Assembly (NCBI RefSeq): GCF_029690045.1
Contig: NZ_CP121464.1
Location: forward strand, 2,170,001 to 2,234,000
Source of the DNA: Janthinobacterium rivuli
GTDB lineage: Bacteria > Pseudomonadota > Gammaproteobacteria > Burkholderiales > Burkholderiaceae_D
DNA: 64,000 bases
Reading direction: 5' to 3'
The notes under the pieces were generated by a model. It did no database searches. It saw only the letters and a program-made list of their open reading frames with translations, and had not been told where the DNA came from. Every line of letters starts with the position of its first letter. The stretch's first letter is position 1. Shown here piece after piece: positions 34,643 to 41,869 of this stretch. A program made the position numbers and the translations under genes.

Positions 34643-35797
34643 ATGACGAATTCGAAGACACCGATCAATCAGTTAAATCCCTCGCGCCTGCGCATCGTGC
34701 TGGTGCTGCAGGGCGGCGGCGCACTGGGCGCCTACCAGGCCGGCGTCTACCACGCGCTGCACGAGCATGGCCTGGCGCCCGACTGGGTGGTGGGCACCTC
34801 GATCGGCGCCATCAATGCGGCCATTCTGGCCGGTAACAAGCACGAAGACAGGCTCGTGCGTCTGAAAGAGTTCTGGCAGCGCGTGGCGCACCGCGACAGC
34901 ATCGACATGAACCTGGTCTCCGACCAGCAGCGCCGCTCGAACATCTGGCTGGCCACGCTCGATACCGTGCTGCGCGGCGTGCCCGGCTTTTTCAAGCCGC
35001 GCACCTTCAGCCTGTTTCCCGCTGGAATCGCCGTCAAGCCGGAAGAGGCCAGTTTTTATGACACCAGCGAGCTGGCCGGCACCCTCGAGGAACTGGTCGA
35101 TTTCGATTACCTGAACCAGCCCGGCGGCATGCGCCTGACGGTCAACGCCCTGCGCGTCAAATGCGGCAGCCTCACCAGTTTCGACAGCCAGCAGCAGCCG
35201 CTGACGGCCGATCACATCCGCGCCAGCGGCGCCTTGCCGCCCGGTTTTGCCGGCGTGCGCGTCGATGGCGATTTATACTGGGATGGCGGCCTGTACTCGA
35301 ATACGCCGCTGGAAACCGTGCTTGACGACACGCCCCACGTCGACACCCTGGTCTTCATGGTCGACTTGTGGAGCTCGGAAGGGCCGGAACCGACCACCCT
35401 CGACGAAGTGCAGACGCGGCAAAAGGACGTCACCTTCGCGTCGCGCTCGAAGCGGCATATCGCCGATTACGTCAATACGCACACCTTGCAGCGCAAATTG
35501 CGCGAACTGTACGCCGGCCTGCCCGACACCAAGCACAACCGCCAGCAGACGCAAGAGCTGGTGGCGTTGGGTTGCGACAGCACCATGCACATCGTGCGCC
35601 TGCCGTACGCGGGGCGCGACTGGCACATGGCCGCCAAGGACATCAATTTCTCCAAGGGCTCCATCGAGTGGCGCTGGGAGCAGGGCTACCAGGATGGCTT
35701 GCGCGCAATCAAGGCGGCCGGCTGGCTGGCTTTTGTCACGGAAGACACGCCGCTGGTGGTACACGAGTTGCCGCCATACGAACGCGACGCTGCCTGA
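34643..35797 (+). CDS. Patatin-like phospholipase (DUF3734 type)
   Basis: Protein of 384 residues with the patatin catalytic dyad. The oxyanion loop is LQGGGALGAYQAG, the nucleophile elbow is GTSIG with Ser53, and the DGG motif has Asp214. The DUF3734 C-terminal extension (residues about 270-380) follows. It should hydrolyse acyl chains from phospholipids in the cytoplasm or at the inner membrane. GAGGG precedes the ATG at 34643; a TTG one codon earlier is less likely. It adjoins the envelope genes. Confidence 0.88.
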   Translation: MTNSKTPINQLNPSRLRIVLVLQGGGALGAYQAGVYHALHEHGLAPDWVVGTSIGAINAAILAGNKHEDRLVRLKEFWQRVAHRDSIDMNLVSDQQRRSNIWLATLDTVLRGVPGFFKPRTFSLFPAGIAVKPEEASFYDTSELAGTLEELVDFDYLNQPGGMRLTVNALRVKCGSLTSFDSQQQPLTADHIRASGALPPGFAGVRVDGDLYWDGGLYSNTPLETVLDDTPHVDTLVFMVDLWSSEGPEPTTLDEVQTRQKDVTFASRSKRHIADYVNTHTLQRKLRELYAGLPDTKHNRQQTQELVALGCDSTMHIVRLPYAGRDWHMAAKDINFSKGSIEWRWEQGYQDGLRAIKAAGWLAFVTEDTPLVVHELPPYERDAA

Positions 35798-35800
35798 TCA

Positions 35801-36103
35801 TCACTGCGGATGCGCCGCCTCGCGCAGCTTCTCCGCGTTTGCCATGTCTTGCCGATACGTGTCTTGCGCATCCTTCAGGCAGGTGGCGCGCGCGGCCGAT
35901 GGTTCCGAACGGCAAGCTTTCTTGGCCTCGGCCAGGGCGGCGGCGATTTCCTTGCGCAGGGTGCGCAGCTGGGCTTGCGCCGTGCTGTCTTCCTGGTACC
36001 AGCGTTGCGGGTCGCCCGGCTGCGGCGCGGCAGTCTGCGCCAGCACGAATGGCGCCAGGCTGCAGGCGAGCAGGGTGGCCAAGAGTGTGTTGTGGATAGT
36101 CAT
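35801..36103 (-). CDS. Hypothetical periplasmic protein
   Basis: Protein of 100 residues with a signal peptide (cleavage after VLAQTA, about residue 22) and a helical mature part with two cysteines (KKACRSEPSAARATCLKDAQ) that may form a disulfide. AAGGAGG precedes the ATG, so translation is likely. It is convergent with the patatin gene, with three bases between the stops. It is common in this bacterial family as far as I recall, without known function. Confidence 0.72.
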   Translation of the reverse strand: MTIHNTLLATLLACSLAPFVLAQTAAPQPGDPQRWYQEDSTAQAQLRTLRKEIAAALAEAKKACRSEPSAARATCLKDAQDTYRQDMANAEKLREAAHPQ

Positions 36104-36122
36104 GATATTTCCTCCTTGAAAT

Positions 36123-36149
36123 AAAAAAGGCGCCGTAGCGCCTTTTTTT
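36123..36149 (-). terminator. Terminator of the DUF3309 gene
   Basis: Stem GGCGC / GCGCC with a CGTA loop, flanked by A6 and T7. It overlaps the last stop-codon bases of the minus-strand DUF3309 gene. Confidence 0.88.
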
Positions 36150-36300
36150 ACAACCTGCCCGTCAGTAATAGCAGGATCAGTATCACTACGACCAGGCCGG
36201 CGATGCCGCTGGGACCGTAACCCCAGTTGCGGCTATGCGGCCAGGTGGGCAGGACGCCGACCAGGGCCAGGATCAAGATGATCAGAATGATGGTGCCCAT
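36148..36300 (-). CDS. DUF3309 small membrane peptide
   Basis: Peptide of 50 residues. Two hydrophobic helices flank the DUF3309 signature LPTWPHSRNWGYGPSG. AAGGAG supports the ATG at 36300. It lies 59 bases after the glycine-zipper lipoprotein on the same strand and may share its message. Function unknown; found with stress genes. Confidence 0.88.
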   Translation of the reverse strand: MGTIILIILILALVGVLPTWPHSRNWGYGPSGIAGLVVVILILLLLTGRL

Positions 36301-36359
36301 GGTATCTCCTTGTTGGTGCATGGTCCGGCGCAGGCTTGCGGACAAGCCCGGCCAGCGGA

Positions 36360-36806
36360 TTAATAGCGGTAGACGCGGCCGTCAACGACGCGCACGCGGT
36401 TGCCCGGGCGCAAATCATTCGCATTGTCCTGCACCACGGTGCGGTATTCGCCGTTGTCGAGGCGTACGCTGATCTGGTAGGCCTGCGCTTGCTGCCTGCG
36501 GCCTTCGACCTGGTTGCCCACGACGCCGCCGGCAACGGCGCCCGCCACGGTGGCGGCCGTGCGTCCGCCGCCCGAGCCGATGGTATTGCCCAGCAGGGCG
36601 CCGGCGATGCCGCCGACCACGGCGCCGGCGCCGCTGGTTTGTCCGCCGCCTTGCACGATCTGGATGGAGTCGACGGTGCCGTACATGGCAGATTCAGGCT
36701 GGTTGGCCGGGTAATATTGTTGTGACTGGGAAGGACCGGTGGCGCAACCGCTCAGTGCGGCGGTGGCGGCGAGCATCAGTGCAGCCAAGGTGGCGTTGGT
36801 TTTCAT
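36360..36806 (-). CDS. Glycine-zipper 2TM lipoprotein (SlyB/Pcp-like)
   Basis: Lipoprotein of 148 residues (lipobox LSGC, Cys at about residue 21). A short linker, YGTVDSIQIVQ and a glycine zipper follow (GAVVGGIAGALLGNTIGSGGGR and GAVAGGVVGNQVEG). A beta tail ends in GNRVRVVDGRVYRY. It matches the SlyB/Pcp outer-membrane family of envelope-stress lipoproteins. It resembles the protein at 26991 in the last two thirds. A palindrome TGTACG-N4-CGCACG lies 61 bases upstream of the start. Confidence 0.88.
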   Translation of the reverse strand: MKTNATLAALMLAATAALSGCATGPSQSQQYYPANQPESAMYGTVDSIQIVQGGGQTSGAGAVVGGIAGALLGNTIGSGGGRTAATVAGAVAGGVVGNQVEGRRQQAQAYQISVRLDNGEYRTVVQDNANDLRPGNRVRVVDGRVYRY

Positions 36807-36866
36807 TTTATTCTCCTGACGAGGTGAGGGTGTAGTGCCATCTTAGTCATGCCCCTGTTTCCGGTC

Positions 36867-36882
36867 TGTACGCTGCCGCACG
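36867..36882. promoter_or_regulatory. Palindrome TGTACG-N4-CGCACG, site 6
   Basis: It lies 61 bases before the SlyB-like gene. The bases around it match site 1 (CTGTACGCTG). Confidence 0.6.
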
Positions 36883-36982
36883 TAGTTATTTGCTGCCAAA
36901 AATGGTATTTTTTACCGTGGCGATCCACCAAAACGTTGTTATTTATCCCTGTATCCCTTCCGCTTTCAAAATAAATTACTTG

Positions 36983-36998
36983 TGTACGGCAGCGTACA
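36983..36998. promoter_or_regulatory. Palindrome TGTACG-N4-CGTACA, site 7
   Basis: Perfect arms around GCAG, 78 bases before the exported repeat protein at 37076. Read on the other strand it is almost identical to sites 1 and 6, including flanking CTTCTG and CAAG. Confidence 0.65.
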
Positions 36999-37075
36999 GA
37001 AGAGAGGCGGCGATCCACGTAAAACGGTAGTCATGCCAAGCAGACATGCTTGCTACCACCAGGGAGAAACACAAT

Positions 37076-37630
37076 ATGAACAAGAATAAGCTTTTCACCG
37101 CCATCGTCGTCAGCCTGGCATGCGCCGCCTGGGGCGGTCAGGCCGTGGCGGCCACGCCGGAAGCGAAAGCAGCCTACAAGGCGGCCAATGAGCAGGCTGG
37201 CCTGAACTACAAGCTGGCACATGCCGAGTGCGAAAAAATCACGGGCAACCCGAAAGATGTCTGCGTTGCCGAAGCGAAAGCCGTGCGTGCCTACGATGAA
37301 GCGGTGGCCCAGGCGCAATACACGAATACCCTGCGTGCCTACACCAAGGCGCGCATCAAGATTGCCGATGCGAACTACGACGTCGACCTGACGCGCTGCG
37401 ATGCGCTGACGGGCAACGACAAGGATGTCTGCGTCAAGCTGGCCAAGTCCACCAAGGTGGCGGCCCTGGCCGATGCCAAGGCGGACAAGAAAGTCATCGA
37501 AGCGCGCAGCGATGCGCGTGAAGCAAAAAGAAAAGCCGAGTACAAGGTCGCGACAGAAAAATGCGATGCATTAGCCGGCGCAGCCAAGGATGACTGTATC
37601 AAGGCTGCAAAAACCCAGTTTGGCTACTGA
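37076..37630 (+). CDS. Exported triple-repeat cysteine-pair protein
   Basis: Protein of 184 residues with a signal peptide (cleavage after QAVAA, about residue 26). The mature part has three repeats with a period of about 55 residues, each centred on C-x10-C with the core C-D/E-x-L/I-x-G-x-x-KD-x-C (Cys52/63, 108/119, 163/174). Long Lys/Ala-rich helices separate them. Each pair probably forms a disulfide. The start at 37076 has AGGGAGAAA. No named family recalled with certainty. It is divergent from the SlyB-like gene behind a pair of palindromes. Confidence 0.8.
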   Translation: MNKNKLFTAIVVSLACAAWGGQAVAATPEAKAAYKAANEQAGLNYKLAHAECEKITGNPKDVCVAEAKAVRAYDEAVAQAQYTNTLRAYTKARIKIADANYDVDLTRCDALTGNDKDVCVKLAKSTKVAALADAKADKKVIEARSDAREAKRKAEYKVATEKCDALAGAAKDDCIKAAKTQFGY

Positions 37631-37712
37631 GCTCCCTCCGGCGCGCAGTCACCACACTGGTATAAGAAGCTCATTGTGAGCACATTGATTGACCACTCCT
37701 AAGGAAAAAACC

Positions 37713-38024
37713 ATGAAATTCACTAAATCTATCGCTACTGGCCTTTTCATCGCTTCCCTGTTCGCCGTTGCAGGTTGCGCTTCGACCCCAACCAAAGAAG
37801 GCACGGGCGAGTACATCGACGACGCGGCCATCACCACCAAAGTGAAAGCCAGCATCTTCAATGAGCCTACCCTGAAATCGACGGAAATCAACGTTGAAAC
37901 CTTCAAGGGCGTGGTTCAGCTGAGCGGCTTCGTGGCCCAGCCGTCGGATGCCTCCAAGGCAGGCGAAGTCGCCCGTGGCGTCAAGGGCGTGAAGTCGGTC
38001 AAAAACGACATCCGCGTCAAGTAA
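37713..38024 (+). CDS. BON-domain lipoprotein (OsmY-like)
   Basis: Lipoprotein of 103 residues (lipobox VAGC, Cys at about residue 22) with a single BON domain (residues about 36-102: YIDDAAITTKVKASIFNEP, VETFKGVVQLSGFV, KGVKSVKNDIRVK). BON proteins such as OsmY bind phospholipids and protect the envelope under osmotic stress. AAGGAAAAAA precedes the ATG at 37713. Confidence 0.88.
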   Translation: MKFTKSIATGLFIASLFAVAGCASTPTKEGTGEYIDDAAITTKVKASIFNEPTLKSTEINVETFKGVVQLSGFVAQPSDASKAGEVARGVKGVKSVKNDIRVK

Positions 38025-38043
38025 TGGCATGACCTGCCGCAGC

Positions 38044-38063
38044 GGCCAGCCCCACGGCTGGCC
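38044..38063. terminator. Hairpin between BON and AI-2E genes
   Basis: Eight-base-pair stem GGCCAGCC / GGCTGGCC with a four-base loop 20 bases after the BON stop. There is no T-tract, so it may only slow transcription. Confidence 0.4.
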
Positions 38064-38096
38064 CTGTGGTCCACCACCGACCGTCGCGGGAATCGC

Positions 38097-39293
38097 ATGC
38101 ATATCCAGCCTAAAGATACCCCGCCCGAGCCGGTGGCGGCTGCCTCCACCGAGCCTGCCGGGCCACCTCCCGGCACGCCTGTGGAGCACCCCGATTCATC
38201 CTTGCGTTTGCCGCTGCACGTCAATGCGCGCGGCTTGGCGCTGGGCATCATCGCCACCGTCAGCTTCATTTATGCGCTGCAGTGGGCACAGAAATTCCTC
38301 ATTCCCGTCATTTTCGGCATTTTCATTGCCTATACCCTCAATCCCGTCGTCGCCTGGCTGGAAAAGCTGCGCCTGCCGCGCGCAATCGGCGCCACGGCCG
38401 TCACGGCCCTGATCCTGTTCGGCTCCCTCGTCGTGGTCGAGCGCGTGCAGGGCGAATTCGAATCCATCGTTGAAGAATTGCCGGCCGCCACGCATAAGCT
38501 GTCGCGCCTGATCGCCGCCAATACGGGCGGCAAGAACAGCACCTTCCAGAAGATGCAGGCCGTGGCCAATGAAATCGAGCAAGTGGCCGCCGGCGCCGAA
38601 GCGCGCCGCAACAACCGCCGCGCCGCCGCGGCCGAGGCGCCCAATTTCAAGATCATGGACTGGGTCTGGGCTGGTTCGCTGGGCCTGGTGGGCTTCCTCA
38701 GCCAGGCCACCATGGTCATCTTCCTCGTGTTTTTCCTGCTGCTGTCGGGCGACACCTTCAAGCGCAAGCTCGTCAAGCTGACGGGGCCGTCGCTGAGCCG
38801 CAAGAAGGTTACCGTGCACATCCTGGAAGACATCAATACCTCGATCCAGAACTATATGTTCATGCTGCTCGTCACGAATGGCTTGCTGGCCGTCCTGATG
38901 TGGATCGCCCTGCGCGTGATCGGCCTGGAAAATGCGGGCGCCTGGGCCATCGTGGCCGGCTTGCTGCACATCATGCCGTATTTCGGCCCCTTGCTCATCA
39001 CCATCGCCACGGGCCTGGTGGCCTTTTTGCAGTTCGAATCGCTGGAAATGGTCTTGCTGGTGACGGGCACGTCGATGGCCATCGCCACCCTGGTGGGCAC
39101 CTTTGTCACCACCTGGATGACGGGGCGCATCGCCCGCATGAATCCCACGGCCGTGTTCATCAGCCTGCTGTTCTGGGGCTGGCTGTGGGGCGTCTGGGGC
39201 TTGCTGCTGGGCGTGCCCATCATCGTCATCGTGAAAGTGGTGGCCGAGCGCGTGCAGGGCATGGAAGTGGTGGCGGAACTGCTGGGCGAATAG
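38097..39293 (+). CDS. AI-2E family transporter, second copy
   Basis: Membrane protein of 398 residues. A Pro-rich cytoplasmic N-terminus (residues about 1-45) leads to helices, a soluble middle, and the C-terminal core with LLVTNGLLAVLMWIALRVIG and LLHIMPYFGPLLITI. The family's MTGRIARMNPTAVFISLLFWGWLWG sequence block is present. It differs strongly from the first AI-2E protein (10522), so this is not a recent duplication. It is the last plus-strand gene of the envelope district. Substrate unknown. Confidence 0.86.
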   Translation: MHIQPKDTPPEPVAAASTEPAGPPPGTPVEHPDSSLRLPLHVNARGLALGIIATVSFIYALQWAQKFLIPVIFGIFIAYTLNPVVAWLEKLRLPRAIGATAVTALILFGSLVVVERVQGEFESIVEELPAATHKLSRLIAANTGGKNSTFQKMQAVANEIEQVAAGAEARRNNRRAAAAEAPNFKIMDWVWAGSLGLVGFLSQATMVIFLVFFLLLSGDTFKRKLVKLTGPSLSRKKVTVHILEDINTSIQNYMFMLLVTNGLLAVLMWIALRVIGLENAGAWAIVAGLLHIMPYFGPLLITIATGLVAFLQFESLEMVLLVTGTSMAIATLVGTFVTTWMTGRIARMNPTAVFISLLFWGWLWGVWGLLLGVPIIVIVKVVAERVQGMEVVAELLGE

Positions 39294-39312
39294 CCTGCGG
39301 TACAGCAAAGAA

Positions 39313-39334
39313 AACGGCGCCCGCGGGCGCCGTT
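39313..39334. terminator. Palindromic terminator between AI-2E and YihY genes
   Basis: Perfect 10-bp arms (AACGGCGCCC and its complement) with a GC centre, between two convergent genes. The flanks are A-rich on the left and GTTG on the right, so termination is stronger for the minus-strand gene. Confidence 0.6.
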
Positions 39335-39354
39335 GTTGCATGCAGACTGATGAC

Positions 39355-40302
39355 TTACGACTGGTGGCGTTTCAATATCTTGACTTGCACATCGCCGTCG
39401 TCCGTCTTCGGCATATCCTTCATGCTGCCCAGTTGCAGGGCGAACTGGCGCGTGAATTCAGCGCCCAGGAAGAAGATTTGTGCCGAGTAATACACCCACA
39501 GCAGCAGGGCCACCAGCGAACCGGCCGCGCCATAGCTGCTGGCCACGCCGCTATTGCCGATATACACGCCAATTGCATACTTCCCCAATGAAAACATGAA
39601 GGCCGTGCCCACGGCGCCGATCACCACGTCGCGCCAGGACAGGCGCACGCGCGGCAGCATTTTGTAGATGACGGCAAACAGGCTGGCGATGACGGCAAAT
39701 CCGATCAGGTTCGACAGGATGGTAAACAGCACGGCCGTGTCCTTCCACACGCCTTCCCAGAAGTTGGCGAGGATGGCCATGGCCGCATTGACCACCAGCG
39801 ACACCATCAGCAGGAAGGCCAGCACCAGCACCAGGCCGAAGGACAGCAAGCGCGTGCGCAGCATGTCCCAGGCGCCCGCTTCCTTCAGCGGCGGCACTTG
39901 CCAGATTTCATCGAGACTGGCTTTCAGCTCGGCAAACACGCTGGTGGCGCCAAACAGCAGCAGGGCGCTGGCGATGAGGGTGGCGATGCGGCCCTGTTCA
40001 TGGTTCTTCGCGCCGGCCAGCACCAGCTGGATGGCTTCGGCGCCCTGCGTGCCCAGCAAGCCCTGCAGTTGTCCCATCAGCTCGCCGCGCGCGGCGGCCG
40101 GGCCATAGAAAAAGCCGGCGATGGCAATCACCAGCACGAGGATGGGGGCGATGGAAAACAGGGTGTAGTAGGCGAGGGCGGCGCCCTTGCTTGAGGCGCG
40201 GTGTTCCAGCCATTCGGTGACGGAACAGACGATGACGCTGCGCATCTGCTTGCTGAGCGGCGCCAGGCCGGCCAGCTTGGGATAGCGGGTAGAAATATTC
40301 AT
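39355..40302 (-). CDS. YihY/BrkB family membrane protein
   Basis: Protein of 315 residues with six membrane helices. It has the family markers KGAALAYYTLFSIAPILVLVIAIAG near the start, FGATSVFAELKASLDEIW in the middle, LPRVRLSWRDVVIGAVGTAFMF, and SLVALLLWVYYSAQIFFLGAEFTR near the end. Older names are 'ribonuclease BN' or virulence factor BrkB; neither activity is supported for this family today. The start at 40302 is chosen as the family N-terminus. Confidence 0.86.
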   Translation of the reverse strand: MNISTRYPKLAGLAPLSKQMRSVIVCSVTEWLEHRASSKGAALAYYTLFSIAPILVLVIAIAGFFYGPAAARGELMGQLQGLLGTQGAEAIQLVLAGAKNHEQGRIATLIASALLLFGATSVFAELKASLDEIWQVPPLKEAGAWDMLRTRLLSFGLVLVLAFLLMVSLVVNAAMAILANFWEGVWKDTAVLFTILSNLIGFAVIASLFAVIYKMLPRVRLSWRDVVIGAVGTAFMFSLGKYAIGVYIGNSGVASSYGAAGSLVALLLWVYYSAQIFFLGAEFTRQFALQLGSMKDMPKTDDGDVQVKILKRHQS

Positions 40303-40317
40303 GATGGCTTTCAATGC

Positions 40318-40344
40318 AAAAAAGGGGCGCGAGCCCCTTTTTTT
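40318..40344 (-). terminator. Terminator of the OmpA gene at 40373
   Basis: Stem GGGGC / GCCCC with a GCGA-type loop, A6 on one side and T7 on the other. On the minus strand it follows the OmpA stop by about 30 bases. Confidence 0.9.
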
Positions 40345-40372
40345 ATTCACAAGTGGCGTACCACTGTTGAGC

Positions 40373-41398
40373 TTACTGCACGCGGCGTTCGATGGTGATT
40401 TGTTCCACTTCAACGCGGCGGTTTGGTTCCAGGCACTTGATCAGGTCGGCACGTTTCTTGTTGTCGCAGGTGACGACAGGATTGGTGGAGCCCTTGCCTT
40501 CGGCCGTCAGACGGTTGGCGGCGACACCATGACCGACCAGGTATTCCTTGACTGCATCAGCGCGCTGCTGCGACAGTTTCAGGTTGTACTTGGGCGAACC
40601 GATGCGGTCGGCATAACCACTGATGACGACGTTGTTGACGTCTGGTGCGGCGTTCAGCACGCGGGCGATTTCGTCGAGCTTGGTCTGTGTCGGGCCCAGC
40701 TTGGCGCTGTCGAACGCGAACAGTTCCGTTGCCGCCATCGTCACTTTTTCAAAGCGTGCTGGCGGTGGCGGCGGTGGTGGCGGCACGACCACGACGACTT
40801 CTTCACGCGCTGGCGGCGGTGGCGGTGGTGGCGGCGGTGCAGCTGGTTTGTCGAACGCGAAGTTCAGGCCCACGGTGACATAGTAGTTGTTGGACTTGCT
40901 GCTTGGGTCGAACGTATTGCCGCGCAGGAAACCGTGCACATTGCGGATGTCAGCCTGGAACGACAATTGATCGTTGATCGTGGACTGGAAGCCCAGACCG
41001 ACACTGGCGTAAGGCGAGCTCTTGCTGCGTTCGCCGAAAGCGAAGCTGGTGTCCTTGTCGCGCTGCATGCCGGCACCAACGAGCAGGAAGGGGCGGAAGG
41101 CTTTGCGCGAGAACATGTACAGACCGTCTACGCCCAGCGTATTTTGCTGGTAGCGCTGACCGCCATCCTTGGAGCGGGCATACGTGGTGCCCAGCTGGAT
41201 ATCCCAGTCCGGCGAAACGGGTTTACCGAAACGCAAGCCTGCGCCATAGCCGGTTTTATCCGTGGCGAAGTCGGAATCTGGCTTGAGTGCGTTGAGGCTG
41301 GGTTGAATGTACCAGGAGGGATTGATTTCCTGGGCCTGTGCGCCGAGGGCGGAGCACAGTACTGCGGCGGCAACGGCGATTTTTTTTAGATTATTCAC
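40373..41398 (-). CDS. OmpA-type outer-membrane protein with two polyproline tracts
   Basis: Protein of 341 residues with a signal peptide (residues about 1-22, ending GAQA). An eight-stranded OmpA-like beta barrel spans residues about 25-200, ending VTVGLNFAF. A linker with nine then eight consecutive prolines around AREEVVVVV follows, and then an OmpA peptidoglycan-binding domain (residues about 240-335: FAFDSAKLGPTQ, SGYADRIGSPKYN, LSQQRADAVKEYL, NRRVEVEQI). One cysteine pair near the end (CDNKK and KCLEP) fits the family. The start is GTG at 41398 with GGGAG seven bases away. A palindrome lies 160 bases upstream. Confidence 0.88.
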   Translation of the reverse strand: MNNLKKIAVAAAVLCSALGAQAQEINPSWYIQPSLNALKPDSDFATDKTGYGAGLRFGKPVSPDWDIQLGTTYARSKDGGQRYQQNTLGVDGLYMFSRKAFRPFLLVGAGMQRDKDTSFAFGERSKSSPYASVGLGFQSTINDQLSFQADIRNVHGFLRGNTFDPSSKSNNYYVTVGLNFAFDKPAAPPPPPPPPPAREEVVVVVPPPPPPPPARFEKVTMAATELFAFDSAKLGPTQTKLDEIARVLNAAPDVNNVVISGYADRIGSPKYNLKLSQQRADAVKEYLVGHGVAANRLTAEGKGSTNPVVTCDNKKRADLIKCLEPNRRVEVEQITIERRVQ

Positions 41399-41869
41399 AA
41401 GTAACTCCCAACGTTGATAAGAGATTTTCTCTACTGCATCAATGCGACAACTGCCAGACATGCTATTGCTAGAGATAGACAGCAATTCCAGGTGCGCTTT
41501 CTTGCGATAAATGCACTGCTGTTGGAGTAGAGAATACGGTTGCAGGTTCAAGTGGTCGGTGCGATAGCGCACAAAGCATTGCGGTATATCAATGGTGTTG
41601 CAGATTCACGACAAATACTTTGGTGTTGAAAAAAACTAATTCGCCTCGGCAAACTTTTGCAATCACGGCCACATCCTGGCGCCGCGACTGGAGGCAATCG
41701 TACGACTTGTTACCAGCGTGCCACTGTATATTAGCAACAATGATGAGCTTGATAACTAATATTACATTGATGTTGTATTCCTGCCGCGTTCGCTTGCTTT
41801 GCCGGGCTTCTCTCGGGCAACTTTTGCGCGCAGCAGCCAGCTCCGCCACTTTTCATCAAGGAGTCACCT
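41399..41869. other. Intergenic region between OmpA and alpha-2-macroglobulin genes
   Basis: 471 bases between divergent genes, visibly AT-richer than coding DNA. Apart from palindrome site 8 and the ribosome binding site AAGGAG at 41858-41863, I find no gene, repeat or hairpin that I would call. It must hold both promoters. A minus-strand reading frame at 41589-41849 has no ribosome binding site and no protein-like composition. Confidence 0.6.
41558..41573. promoter_or_regulatory. Palindrome GGTGCG-N4-CGCACA, site 8
   Basis: GTGCG / CGCAC arms around ATAG, in the long AT-richer region upstream of the OmpA gene. Confidence 0.45.

Noticed and set aside
41589..41849. Small minus-strand gene in the OmpA/alpha-2-macroglobulin gap
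   Set aside because: No ribosome binding site, no recognisable protein features, and it overlaps the region that must hold a promoter.
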